From Viscum album (taxonomy: Eukaryota > Streptophyta > Magnoliopsida > Santalales > Viscaceae), in NCBI GenBank assembly GCA_963277665.1, contig OY728122.1:2120482024-2120546023 (forward strand): a stretch of 64,000 bases of DNA. Direction: 5' to 3'. The translations under genes and the position numbers were made by a program. Shown here piece after piece: positions 33,029-45,740 of this stretch (within the stretch, counting starts at the first letter, position 1; each line of letters starts with the position of its first letter). The notes under the pieces are model-generated. The model searched no databases. It had not been told where the DNA came from and worked only from the letters and a program-made list of their open reading frames with translations.

Positions 33029-35368
33029 TGTCACAAACTGAATCTAATCGCCATTAAAATCGGCACCCGAACTGGCCCATGACAAGTCTTGAAGGGCGTT
33101 CCCTATCCCTACGGGTTGACACAATTTCCCAGATATCATGTATTATGGTTTTGGAATGATTTTCCTGAGTTTAAAATCATTTAGAAACACAAAACAAACA
33201 ATAAACCAAATCTGATTTTTTTCCAAACATTCCTTAAATAAAATCCATAACTGAAAACATAGGTTTAAACATGACACAAGGGGTCCAAATATACATAAAA
33301 GTATCATAAAAAAGCCCAAGGGACTCGACACGACAAGAGGTTATCACCCACAAGCCGTCTCCACAACACCACACCAAGGGAAGAAACTAGCAACCCAAAC
33401 CACCATCACCCAAGGCATTTCCATTACCTATGTCAAACATGATCAAGTATACTTACACCGAAGGGGTGTAAGTAGGGTATGAGCCTAATTACAATAGGAT
33501 ACCACCCAATTTATTCCATATAGTAAGCTATACAAGATGAAAATCATGCATGTTTTTGAAAAACGAGAAATGGTGGCAATAAATTCTAAAGAATGCAACT
33601 TTTAAAGGTAAACAATTTTCAAAGGTAAATTCCAAAGAGTGAACATATTTAATTAAAACATTTAATCTATTGCATTTTTCTATCCAAACACACCCTAAGT
33701 CAATGATAAATACAAAAAGAGCCAACGACCACTAATCTCGGGAACACCCCTAGGCACTAGTTAGTTTCGGGCCCCATGTACCTCATATCTCGGTGTAAAG
33801 AAACCATAGTAATATTTGTTCCATGCACGAGACACTATTAGGGAACATACCATTAAACTAGTGGTCCCAAATCATCATCAATATAGTTTTTTAGAGTTTT
33901 CAATGTCCAACTTGCAATGTGAAACAAGGATAAAACCGCTTCGGATCACTAGCGTACTAGTACACGTTCGCCCACCTAGATACTTGGGTTCCCCCCTTGT
34001 TCTCACACAATTTACACAAGTTTATAAATTTATTTTTCACATAAAACCCCCATTTCTAGTCATACACACTCAAAATAGTAGCTACACATGCTTTGTGCCA
34101 TTTACACAACTCAATAAACAATGAAATGTTTTCATAAAATAGCTTCAAGGCATACCACCAAACTTTTCACATGAAATCTATTTAGAATCCCTCTTTTAAA
34201 ACAAATTTCACACCGATATTACCCAAAATAGAATTGTCAGCACTAAAGTTTTTTAATAAAACCATTACATGAGTTATAGAATAGTCCCAATTGGTATAAC
34301 ATTGAATGGTCATGTAAAACACCCATTTTCACTCAAAATTGGAACTTAAAAATCAATTGCTTGAAAAATGCTACCAAAACCAATTTTTACAGCAAGAAAA
34401 ATGTAGGAGTATTATTCTAAAAATATAAATCAAGCAAGGCTAACTCATCTAGTAGTTCTTTCACATGGAACCACCTACCACAAGTCTCAAAACCCTCAAA
34501 TCCTTGTGTGAAAGTTCAACCACACCACTGCCGCACTAAAAGGAAGTTAAATCCAACCTAAAACCACAATATTAGTCCAATAAACCCAATATCAAACCCT
34601 AGGATCGAAGCCCTACTTTCTATACATTAGGAACTTAAAGAGAAGTGGAAGACACCCTAAGAAAATGGGAGGAGGAAGTAAGAAAACCCACTTACTTGAG
34701 AGAGATTGAAGAAATCGCACCAAATAAACCAAACATTGAATATCCAACTAACCAAAATAGATATAGAGGCTTTAATGTGGCTGAGGAGGTCATGTGGGGA
34801 CTGAAATGGGGGGAAAAGAGTGAAAATTGAATGATTTATGGATGAAATAAATTACCTTCTCAAATCTAGACGATTTGAGAAACCCAAAGAAATTTCACCC
34901 CAATCCGTGATGAAAATGAACTCCAAAGAGGAAAAATTGATAATTCTAGTGATCCTAGGGTTTTTGGATTTGAGTGGGAAGTGGAATAACCGAAAAACAT
35001 TAAAAACTGAATGAGATATTAAAGAATTGATTTTCTTAAAGCATGAAATGGGATCATGGGTTGGCCCAATGCCTAACTAAATCACCAAAATCCAAAATGA
35101 AAATGATCTCCTAAGGGGTCCCAATGGACATGGTGGTTTGAATATGTAATGGGAGGCCATGTTGGAAGTCGAATGGGTGAACAATGTTAAAAAATTAAGG
35201 AGTTATAAAAGAAACCGAATTTATTTTTAAATCTAGAAATGGGCTCACGATTTGGCCTAAATCTTGAAAACCCACCCTTTCCCCCAAAAATGCATGGGAA
35301 ACCCCTACAACAAAGCAATAATGGAAATTTTATGAAAAATACCTTTAAAATAAGTCATGTATGTGACA
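33029..35368 (-). repeat. Gypsy-B 3' LTR
   Basis: The minus strand starts TGTCACATAC at 35368 and ends TTTGTGACA at 33029. It is homologous throughout to 40339-42682. No gene; short open frames inside it are not coding. Confidence 0.92.
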
Positions 35369-35381
35369 ATTATCCCCACTA
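35369..35381 (-). other. Gypsy-B polypurine tract
   Basis: The minus strand reads TAGTGGGGATAAT directly before the 3' LTR. Confidence 0.8.
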
Positions 35382-35489
35382 TGACATACTTTCCAACCAT
35401 TAAAGTCAAATCGAAGCTTGATCGGAAAACAAGAATGGGTACTCTTTCTCAACTGACAACTTCTACTCCCAATTTTTGTGGAAATACTT

Positions 35490-36700
35490 CTCATTATACT
35501 AAAGGACCCAAACCAGTGGAATAAAATTTCCATGAATCACCTTCTCTTGGGAAAAAAAATATTTGCACTGACTGCTCAAAAAGAGACAAATCAGGCTCTA
35601 TCTCCAGTTCTTCCCAATTCAGCACATGGGACAGATTCGGGTTGTACTTTTTCAACTGGGAGACGTGGAAGACATTATGAATGGAAGTCAAATGAGAAGG
35701 CAATGCCAACTTGTATGCCACCCTACCAATATGCTCGATGATCTCAAAAGGACCGACATACCATGATGTCATCTTCCCTTGCTTTCCCAATCGATGATGG
35801 CCCAGACGAGGGGCCACATTCAAGAATACCCTGTCACCCACAGAAAACTCTAGGTCTCGACACCTCTTGTCAGAATAAGATTTATGACGACTCTGAGCTC
35901 CCAACAGGCACTACCTGATCAAATTGACCTTCTTAGATGTCTCCTTCATAATTATCAACCCCAACAATGAAGTCTCACCTACCACATCCCAACAAAGGGG
36001 GGGACCGATAAGGCCGACCATAGAGAACCTCAAAAGGAGCCATTCAAATCGAGGATAGGTAAATATTATTATCGGTGAATTTAAAAAATCCCAAATGGAT
36101 ATCCCATGAACCTCCAAAGTCCAAAACACATGGACGGAGCTTGTCCTCCATGATTTGATTCGTCCGCTCTGTCCGACCATCTGTTTGAGGATGGTAAGCC
36201 GTTCAAATCTTAATCTGTGACCCCAAGGCCTTATAAAGGCCTTCCCAAAACCAAAAAGTGAAACATGGGTCTCTATCTGAGACAAATGCCAATGGAGCAC
36301 CATGAAAACTTACCACCTCCTGGATATACAAATGGCCCAACTCATCCACTTTAGCAATATTTTTGATTGGAATGAAGTGGGTGGATTTGATCAGATGATC
36401 AATCACCAACCAAATGGAATTCTAACCTTGAGTTGTACGAGGTAAGACAAAAATGAAGTCCATGGAGACCTCGTCCCACTTCTTGGTAGGAATGGGTAAT
36501 GGATGGAGAAAACCAAAGGGCCTTTGATGCCCCAATTTTACCTACTGACATGTGTAGCATCTTGAAACGAATTCAGCTATGTCTCGTCTCATACCTAGCC
36601 GCCAGAACTGTCATCTCACATCATAATACATCTTGGTGGTACCTGGATGGACATCTCATTGAGACTGGTGGCTTTTCTGCACCACCACCACCCGTATAGA
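35490..36700 (-). pseudogene. Gypsy-B integrase
   Basis: 36203-36409 holds the core segment IDHLIKSTHFIPI...VSFHGAPLAFVSDRDPCF, with the second catalytic Asp in SDRD. 35911-36303 covers the region that should contain the third catalytic residue (GQSGR in place of DGQTER) in shifted frames. 35494-35904 is a clean C-terminal module: LEFSVGDRVFLNVAP, GKMTSWYVGPFEIIEHIGRVAYKLALP and HNVFHVSQLKKY. Integrase would insert the cDNA. The tail after 35600 is decayed and no clear chromodomain is recognised. Confidence 0.9.
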
Positions 36701-36889
36701 TGACGACACTACTGAACGACCCTTGAAGCACAAGATGCCCTTGGGAGATGATGACCAATCAGAAGACATCTCCCCACCATGAAGAAATAGCCTTGACCAC
36801 TAAAAAAGATCATCACTGGACTGTTCTCAATGAATCAATTCCAAGAGAGGATTCAACTGAATGTTCCCCAAGAACACACCTCCAATGTG

Positions 36890-38300
36890 CTCCTGGGTTT
36901 CCACATGCATCTGAGAAAAGAGCCCCATCTGATTCCACTCATCACCAGACTTCCTCAAGGCTTGCACTGGTACTTTTCTACTCAAAGCATATTCCACCAC
37001 ACTACCCTTGCCTAGGGTATAGAAAATGTCAATGTTGAACCCCTGTAAGTAATATATCCAACGAAACTACCTCAGATTGAAGTCCTTATATGAGATTATG
37101 TAGGATAATATTTTGTGATCAGAATTGACTATAAACTTCTCCCTAAAGAGGTAGTGATGCCAAGTCTTCAAATCATGAATCGCATCTGCTAACTCCAAGT
37201 CATGGGTCGGATAAATCTTTTCGTGTGGTCGGAGTTTGCGAGAACCATATGACACCACATGATCTCCCTACATAAGCACACACCCAAGATCCATACCTGA
37301 AGCATCACAATACACCACTTACCCCTTTCCAACCTCGAAAAAAATAAGCATGAGGGAGGTATTAAACCACCGATTCAGCTCCTCAAAGGATTCCTAACAC
37401 TCTGGACCCATACAAACTTCACCCCTTTCTGGGCGAGCATGATCATGGGAAAATCAAGCCGAGTGAAATCCCAAAAAAACTGCCTGTATTAACCAGCCAG
37501 GATGAGGAAACTCCTGATCTCAAACATGTTCTTCACCTACTCCCATGACATTACCACACTAGTCTTCTTGAGGTCCACCGAAACCCCCTTCTATGAGATC
37601 ATATGACCTAGAAACTTCACCTCCCTGATCAGAAAAGTTCACTTGGACAACTTTTCATAAAGGCGATTCTCTTACAAGGTGCCCAACATGATCCAAAAAT
37701 GATGTTCGTGTTCCTCCTTTGATCCAGAGTAAACTAGGATTTCATCCCAAAATACCATGACAAAAGAATCAAGATATCGGTGGAACACCCTATTCATGAG
37801 TGCCATAAAGACCGTTGGGGCATTGGTCAATCTGAAGGCCATGACCAAGTAGTCAAAGTGGCCGTACTTGCTTCGGAAGGCTATCTTCGGGATATCTGAC
37901 TCTTTCAACCTAATTTGATAGTAACCCAAACACAAATCCATTTTAGAGAACCACTTTTCCTCCTTCAACTAGTCAAACAAGTAATCTATTTAGGGAAAAG
38001 GATATTTGTTCTTGATGGTTACCTTATTCAGCTTCCAGTAATCTATACACAACCGGAGGGATCCATCGACCTTCTTCACAAAAAGAACAGGAGCGACCCA
38101 AGGAGAGACACTTAGGTGAATGAATCCTTTGGATTATAAATTGTACAGTTGTATCTCTAATTCCATCAACTCGGTGGGTGACATACGATATGAGGGAAGA
38201 GATATTGACTGTGTTCCCAATGCCAAATTGATCGAGAACTCCACATCCCACTTCGGAGGCAAGCCTAAAAAATCATCTGGGAATACCTCTGGAAAATCAT
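36890..38300 (-). pseudogene. Gypsy-B reverse transcriptase and RNase H
   Basis: In sense order: a GLPPKWDVEFSI linker (about 38220-38260), [22 protein letters not shown] (about 38030-38090), and FSKMDLCLGYYQIRLKESDIPK then AFRLTNAP (37672-37968). The catalytic box reads FWDEILVYS at about 37730-37760 where FIDDILVYS is expected, so the second Asp is Glu and Ile is Trp. RNase H shows YGSRKLRPHEKIYPTHDLEL and SDHKILSYI (37067-37258). Stops and shifts separate the blocks. Confidence 0.88.
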
Positions 38301-38960
38301 CCACTACATGAGGCAGTCCACCTTCAAGAGCATGACCATCATCCTCTAGCTTAAGGGATGATAACTAGAAGACAAGGTTCACCAACTATGGGAGTTTAGA
38401 TCCTGCGCGTCCCGACCTAGGATCCCAATACCCAAGGAAAACCAGACGACTCCCATCAAGTGTAGTGGAACTGACCCATCACCTATAGCAATTGATATTC
38501 ACTTGAATGTATACCATCCAATCCATGCCAAATGTCATGTCAAATAGATCCATATATAAGACCAGGAGGTCTCACTCTATCTCAACCCTTGACACAGAAA
38601 GCGCACACGTTGGGCACCTAAGACCCCACTCATTCTTCATTACCAACGATTCCACCAACTCCATCGCAAAAGACAATAACTCAGTTGGAAAAAACAATGT
38701 GTTTACAAAATGGTCAGAGTTGAATGAAACAGAGGCATCAATATCAAAAAGAGTAGCACCTATAGAAGATGAAATCAAAACGGTACCTCGAACTGTCGAC
38801 GATCTCACCTCTAATCCCACTAGTACCTGATCCACCACATGAAGATGCCTAGTCTCTACCTGGGAACGACCACTTGCCCATGGATCTAACTTGAACTGGC
38901 TCTTTCCAAAAGATGATTTGACCCTGCCACCATGACCACTGAACCATGATCCCATCGTTC
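38300..38960 (-). pseudogene. Gypsy-B protease
   Basis: A retropepsin-like stretch has the active-site motif LFDIDASVSF (near 38720-38750), where a D-[ST]-G-A core is expected, so the essential Gly is replaced by Asp. FVNTLFFPTELLSFAMELV follows, and later FDMTFGMDWM (near 38520), matching the conserved xDxILGMDWL. The open stretch 38572-38955 covers most of it. A stop separates it from RT. Confidence 0.75.
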
Positions 38961-38999
38961 TAGTTGGCTATTACTAAACTGACACCCCTTTGGAATCCT

Positions 39000-39981
39000 G
39001 AAATCATACCCCACTCAGGAGTGGACGTGCCATCTGGAAAAAGCACTAAAAGTGTCCCATACCTCCACATTGATAATAAGGATTTGGAGGAGATGTGAAT
39101 TCTGGTTGGATGTGCCCTGACCTCCATCATTGGTGTCACATGAGATACATCGCATCAGTAGCCACTGAAGAAAACTGCCTGGAAGGTTGGTCTGAGCTAC
39201 CACCTCCCTTCTTCCCCTGATCCCCTCGCTTCCTTTTCTTCTCAGAAGAACTACCACAACCCATTCCTGATACTGTCCTAGAGAAACCGTCCCTCCCCTT
39301 GTGGTTAATCTCCCCAATGCAAGCTCTATTAACCACTTCATTATAGGTTTTCTTATTGAACAAGAAGACCTGGGAATAGATCTTTGGACGCAAACCCCTC
39401 TCGAACTTATGGGCCTTAATCTGATCATTGGAGACCATTTCTAGAGCATACCAGACCAACTCTGCAAAATATTTGGAATAATCCATCACTAAAAGATCCC
39501 CCTAAAAAAGTTCAACAAACTCTCAAGATTGAGCATATACCAAAACATTAGGGCAATACTGGTTGTTAGAGATAGCCTTGAAGTCCTTCTAGCTCATCTG
39601 CTCATGCTTCCCAGCTTGAAGCACTGATTCCTATTACCATCGGCTGCGACCCTCTAATAGGAAAGAGGAAAATTTCACCCTGAACTCCTTAGGTGTGTCC
39701 AATAACTCAAACATTCACTCGATCTTCTCGAGTCACTCCTCTACTTCCTGGGGTTCCATGATTCCTCATAAATTAGGAGGCTTGTTTTTCAAAAAATCAC
39801 GGGCTTTGTCCTTCCTAGGACCAATATCATCTTCTCTAATAGGAGCCGGAATAGGAACCATTCCCTCTCCTGGAGCTTGGAAATCCTAAACCACATCCCC
39901 AACTAGCCTCTAATCAAGTGGTGAGGGAGAACTCTCTACGGCTTCCTCCCGTGGGTGCATGAGAGCTTTTTGGGGAGGCAT
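39000..39981 (-). pseudogene. Gypsy-B gag
   Basis: A start codon at 39981 (minus strand) begins MPPQKALMHPREEAVE. Then come the capsid motifs FLKNKPPNL, EVEEWLEKIE-like, RVKFSSFLLEG and ADYSKYFAELVWYA-like (39136-39489 is the longest open part). A basic linker KKRKRGDQGKKGGG follows, then a degenerate zinc knuckle YYQCGGMGHF (near 39050-39085). Early stops at about 39910 and later disable it. Confidence 0.85.
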
Positions 39982-40323
39982 GTAGATACAAAAGGCAATA
40001 GTCACAATAGAAAAAATCAGTATAATAGTTCTGAAAAATTTCATAAATAACATCAAATATAAATAATCTAATCACATTACAACAATAAAATAAAGAACTA
40101 CTTCACCCCCACCTAATGTCCACATGCAGTCTGCGGCCTACACGTCTCACCTGAAAGTGAAGTCAAACAAATAATTCCAACATACCATGGTGACTCGAGG
40201 TCTGTCATGAGAGGTGTGGGCTAGGAACCCTACTCATGACCAAAACTCTAATCACCAACAGTCCTATCTCTTTTCTATCTCGACTCATTCCAAAAAACTA
40301 ATATAACCCAAAAATATTAACCT
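39982..40323 (-). other. Gypsy-B 5' leader
   Basis: About 340 bp between primer site and gag start. No coding or repeat signal was recognised. Confidence 0.6.
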
Positions 40324-40335
40324 CCTCTGATACCA
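40324..40335 (-). other. Gypsy-B primer-binding site
   Basis: The minus strand reads TGGTATCAGAGG, three bases after the 5' LTR end at 40339. Confidence 0.9.
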
Positions 40336-40338
40336 TTT

Positions 40339-42682
40339 TGTCACAAACCAAATCTGGTCTCCATTAAAACCGACACCCAACCCAACCCTTGGCAAGGCCT
40401 GAAGAGATTTACCTTTCCCCATGGATTGGAACAAGTGCCCAGGTATCATATATTATGGTTTGGGAATTATTTACCCGAGTATAGATTCATTTAACAACCA
40501 AAACAGACAATAAACCAAATCTGAATTTTTTTCCCAAACATGCCTTAAATAAAATCCAGAACTAAATACACAGGTTTAACCTTGAGAAAAGAGGTCCAAA
40601 TATATATAAAATTAGCATAAAAATATCCCAAGGGACTCAACATTACAAGGGGTTATCACCCATAAGCCGTCTCCACAACACCGCACCAAGGGAAGAAACT
40701 TTCACCCCAAACCGCAATCACGCAAGGCCTTGCCTTTACTTGTGTCAAACATGATCAAGTATACTTGAACCCAAGGGGTGTAAGTATGGTGTGAGCCTAA
40801 TACCAATAGGATACCACCCAATGAATTCCATATATTAAGCAATACAAAATGAAAATCATGCAAGTTTTTGATAAACAAGAAATGGTGGCAATAAATTCTA
40901 AAGAATGAAACTTTTAAAAGTAAACAATTTTTAAAGGGAAATTTAAAAGAGTGAACACATTTAATTAAAACATGTAATCTACTTCATTTTTCCATCCAAA
41001 CACACTCTATTTCAATGATAAATACAAAATATCCAACAATCACTAATCTCGGGAACACCGCTTGGGACTAGTTAGTTTTAGGCCCCATGTACCCCGTATC
41101 TCAGTGTAAAGTAACTATAGTAATATTTGTTCCCATGCACGTTACACTAGTAGGGAATATAACCATATCCTAGTGGTCCCTAATCATCATCAATATAGTT
41201 TTTTTAGTGTTGTCAATGTCCAAATTTCTAAGTGAAACAGGGATAAAACTGCTCCGAATCACTAGCGTACGAGTACACGTCCGCCCACCTAGATACCCGA
41301 GTTTCCCCCTTGTGCTCAAAGAATTTTCAAACGTTTCCAAAAGACATTTGCACATAAAAACCCTATTTATGTTCATACACACTCAAAACAGTAGCTACAC
41401 ATGCTTTTCACCATTTACACAACTCAATAAACTATGAAATGTTTTCATAAAACAGCTTCAAGGTATACCACCAAACTTTTCACATGAAATCTTTTTAGAA
41501 TCCATCTTTGAAAACCAACTACACACCAATATTAACCCAAAATATAATTGGCAGCACAACATGTTTTTAATAAAACCATTACATGAGTTATAAAATTTCC
41601 CCAATTGGTATAACATTGAATGGAGATGTAAAACACCCATTTTCCCACAAACTTTGCACTTAAAAATCAATTGCTTGACAAATTCCACCAAAACCAATTT
41701 TCGCAGTAAGAATAATGATGGAGGATTTTGATAAAAATTTAAATCAAGAAATTATAACTCATATAGTAGTGCTTACACATGGAACCACCTACCATAAGTG
41801 TTGAAGCCCTCAAATCCCAGTGTGAAAGTTCAACCACACCACCACCGCACCACAATGATGTAAAATCCAACCTAAAACTACAATATTAGACCAAGAAACC
41901 CAAGATTAAACCCTAGGTTCGAAGACCAACTATTTGGACATTAGTAACTTCAAGAAAAGTGGAAGAAACCCTAAAAAAATGGGAGGATGAAGGAAGAAAA
42001 CCCACTTACTTGAGAGACCATGAAGAAATACCACAAAATACACCATAATTTGAATCTCCAAGCAACCAAAACTGATATGGAGGCTCGAATGAGGCTTAGG
42101 AGGTCAAGTGGGGACCAAAATGGTGCTAAAAGAGTGAAAATTGAATGATTTATGTATGAAATAAATTACTTTCTCAAATCTGGACGATTTGAGAAACCCT
42201 AATAAATTTCACCCTAATCCGTGATGCAAATGATCTCCAAAGAGGAAAAATTGATAATGGGGGTGAGCCTAGGGTTTTTGGATTTGAGTGGGAGGTGGAA
42301 TAAAAAACAATAATTAAAAAATTAATGAGATATTAGAGAATTAATTTTTTTAAAGTAGGGAATGTGCTCATGGGTTGGCCCAATTCCTAAATAAATCACC
42401 CAAATCCAAAATGATAATGAGTTCCTAAGGGGTCCAAATGGACATGGTGGTTTGAATATGTCAGGGGAGGCCAAATGGGAATAGGAATGGGTGAAAATTG
42501 TTAAAAAATGAAGGATTTATAAAAGAAACAAAATTTATTTTTAAATCTAGAAATGGGCTCATGGTTTTCCCCAAATCTTGAAAACACACCCTTTCCTCAA
42601 AAAATTCACGGGAAAACACTACCACAAAGCAAGAATAGAAATTACATGAAAAATAACTTTAAAATAAGTCATTTATGTGATA
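40339..42682 (-). repeat. Gypsy-B 5' LTR
   Basis: The minus strand starts at 42682 with TATCACATAA (TG mutated to TA) and ends GGTTTGTGACA at 40339. Homologous to 33029-35368 along its whole length. Confidence 0.92.
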
Positions 42683-43782
42683 AATATAGTATATAAATAT
42701 ATTATACAATTATATTTTAAAAATATATATTATACTAATATGTTATACAAATATATTACACAAATTTATATGTATAGAGTTAAAAAATACAAATTTGTTA
42801 TGAAGATTCGTCTCATTTCAAAACTATTTTTGTAGGAGTGGTTTATCTCCCATTGATCTTAAAACCTCTATATCTTCTATAATTACTATTATTTATTTCA
42901 TTAGGTCTAAAATTGTATACTATGTTCCCAAAATCACCATAGAATCCATAATGTCCTTGGAAATGAAATTTTCTTATAAAGAAAACTCCATCAACTTGAA
43001 AATATTTCTTGTTTTCAACCTGTCTAGACATAATTCAGAAATCAACTAATCAATGTTGAATTTTGAGATGTTTAAAACCTTTATCATTATTATGTATATT
43101 CTTTTCCTAAAATTATTTTTTCCAATCCATATCAATTTTTAATTGAAATTATAATTTGAGATGCATTCAAATATTTGATATACCATTAATATAAAATATA
43201 ACAATTTCATAGGATGTTACAACACTTGTTCCAAAAAATAGAATGGAGTTTATCAATATCAATATATGTGGGAATAATTATTAGAAATTATTTTTTGGTA
43301 TTCATCATTTTAGGTATACATGTATTGGTTCCATCCCTATAGAATATCTGATTACCATCCTTCTATATGAATATCTCTTTATTTTTTAAAATCCTTTATC
43401 AATTAATTTTTATATCTTCTAGTTGATTGAATGATAGTTTGTTAATATTGTTTATCATATTTTGGTTTCTTATTACCCATTAATTTTCAATATTATATTT
43501 TCATTTGTTTAGGGGATTTAAGAAAGAACTGATGATTTATTTTAATAAAGGTATTACTAGTCTTAGTTAGAGGATTGAAAGTATTAAAAGTGATATTTCT
43601 CCTATAAATATTGAATTTATAAATTCCCCAAATATTAATATATTATAAAAATATGTCCCTGCTGAGACACCATGAATCACATACAAGAATTTTTATGCCC
43701 CCCCCCCCAAATCTCATCTTCAATAGGCAACAAGTTAATAACTAGTGCCAATGGTGTAATTATTACAAATGGGAGGAATTAC
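42683..43782. other. AT-rich sequence of unknown origin
   Basis: The first ~100 bp continue the AT minisatellite of 32707-33028. The rest (42790-43782) is AT-rich and not assigned to any element. One minus-strand open frame (42843-43031, 62 codons) is rich in Phe, Tyr and Asn; I do not recognise it. A C-run lies at 43690-43698. This may be host sequence or another decayed element. Confidence 0.4.
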
Positions 43783-45740
43783 TGTGAGAGTTGGTGGCCT
43801 ATAACCAACTACATTTTACTTTATTCATTAATAAATACCTTATCACATCTTGATTGTACTTATGCGTTGCAATGCATGTGATAATGTCCCAAGGATAGTT
43901 GTTGCATTAAAGGGTCGTAGCGGATCCCTACTATGATGAGAACCCAGGAGTGTCATAACACTATTCTGGAATACATATTCTATGGATGAATGTTGTTATT
44001 TGAGGGACACAAATAATATAGGCCATTAGGGTTGAGGTATCATAAAACATTGAGGCACTTTCTCATGGTGTGCACCCTTGGTAATATCCAGGAGGATATT
44101 ATGAGAACGAGACCTGCCAACAGGAAATCCACATTTCATAGTGTCATTGGATGTTCCTATCTGCGGATGTGTGTATTGGTCCTTAGAGTTTAATATTATT
44201 GTTAATGGGTATTACAACTCGTGCACTTAGATGTATTGATGAAAACTGGGATGACACACTGTTTGCAATGAGGTAGGATATGTTGGGTGCCTCATTAGTA
44301 ATACTACATTAATAGATAATACGAGAAAGGATTTGTCCCTTATGTTCCATAATGGAAGTAGATATTTCAGGCACTTTGATGGAATTGATATATCCAAAAT
44401 AAATCCATGGCCATGGTAAGGAATGAGTGAGTTCAATTCCAGAAATTCAAAGAAAGAATAATCGAGCACATGGGTTGATGGTACTAGCATGCAACCCGCT
44501 TAATTCGAGATATCGAGACAAAGGGATTACATTACACGGTAAGCGTTCATAGGAGGAGACACGTCATTGCAGGGTTAAATTATTTCTCTATGGGTTCCTT
44601 GGTGTGTTTCTAGACTCTAACCTTGGACATTAGGAAGGATCTGCTTAATTCCATTGAGAAAGAGGCCTAGAGGGTCACACACTAAGTGTGTCCAAGTATC
44701 TCAGTTAAATATTCATTTAACAAGTTGAATAAAGATTATTCACTATTGTAGTTTAATAATTATTCAAGGATGACTGATCACATTTATTTTGACACTAGTT
44801 ATTTGAGAGAATATATTATGTGCGAAATAATATATTTATTAGTGAGTAATGCAGTGATATTTATTTAATAAATAAATTTCCATTATTCAAGGTCTCATGA
44901 ATGTGGTGGAGGAAATAAAGAAAATGAAAAAACAAAAGTACACACCGTGTATATTAATATACACGCCCTATAGTTTTTCCAGGGATTTGTGAGAAATAAT
45001 ATTATTTATTTAATTAAATAATATTAGGTGTAATTCAATGGGTGCATGTCAAGTAATAATAATAATCAACTATTTTTATTAGACATGAGGTATTACTAAG
45101 AATTAAATGAAATAAATAAATGTATTTGGGTAATTAATTAATTTTATTATTATGAGTAATTAAAATCCCAATTATATAATTCTCATTAGCCAAGCCATTT
45201 TTGTGGGTTTGCACAATGGATTTGGTAAATCTCTCAAGCCAAGGTAGAATTATTTTTCCACCAAGAACGCTCTCAAGTTATGAGAGAGATCCTCATCCAC
45301 CGGATCAAAGAGAGTGCTTTGGAAGCAGCTCTCAGGGCGATCGAAGGTGGACATCTTAAGTGAAGGATATTCTGTGCTAGCACCTGGAGATCCCTTCGGA
45401 GACATTTAGAGATATGTGGAGCACGTGTGGATCACCGCTAGAGGAATCCCACACATGGATTCTACGATGCTATGACAGATCACATCGGATTATGACTGGA
45501 ATCATCAATGGAGAGATAATTTCATTGAGGTAATTATTTTCTTTTAATTAAATTAATTATAACCAACATATGATGATCCTCTCTATGGTTCCCAGAATCC
45601 CTTCCTATCATTCATTCTTTGTTTTATTCCGAAGATCTGGCGTTTTATTATCATGACTGACCTCATATTGATCGTTGTTAATGGTAAAATTAAAGATGGG
45701 TACACCCACCAATGCATTTCCACTACACCCAGAACCTACA
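43783..45740 (+). repeat. Copia-B-family 5' LTR (second copy)
   Basis: Starts TGTGAGAGTTGGTGGC and ends AGAACCTACA. It is homologous along its length to the Copia-B LTRs. Followed at 45743 by TGGTATCATAATGG, a mutated primer site. Confidence 0.88.

Larger units (their letters stand above)
33029..42682 (-). mobile_element. Gypsy-B: complete, defective Ty3/Gypsy element
   Basis: 9654 bp between target duplications, with LTRs of 2340 and 2344 bp bearing inverted termini TGTCACAT...TTTGTGACA. It has a primer site, gag, protease, RT, RNase H, integrase and polypurine tract in normal order on the minus strand. LTRs differ at roughly 12% in a sampled stretch, so the insertion is old. All genes carry stops or frameshifts. 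Confidence 0.93.

Noticed and set aside
33816..34124. Plus-strand open frame with VHVRPPRY, also at 41207-41437
   Set aside because: Both are the same LTR position in Gypsy-B and antisense to the element. No domain is recognised, so it is treated as shared DNA rather than a gene.
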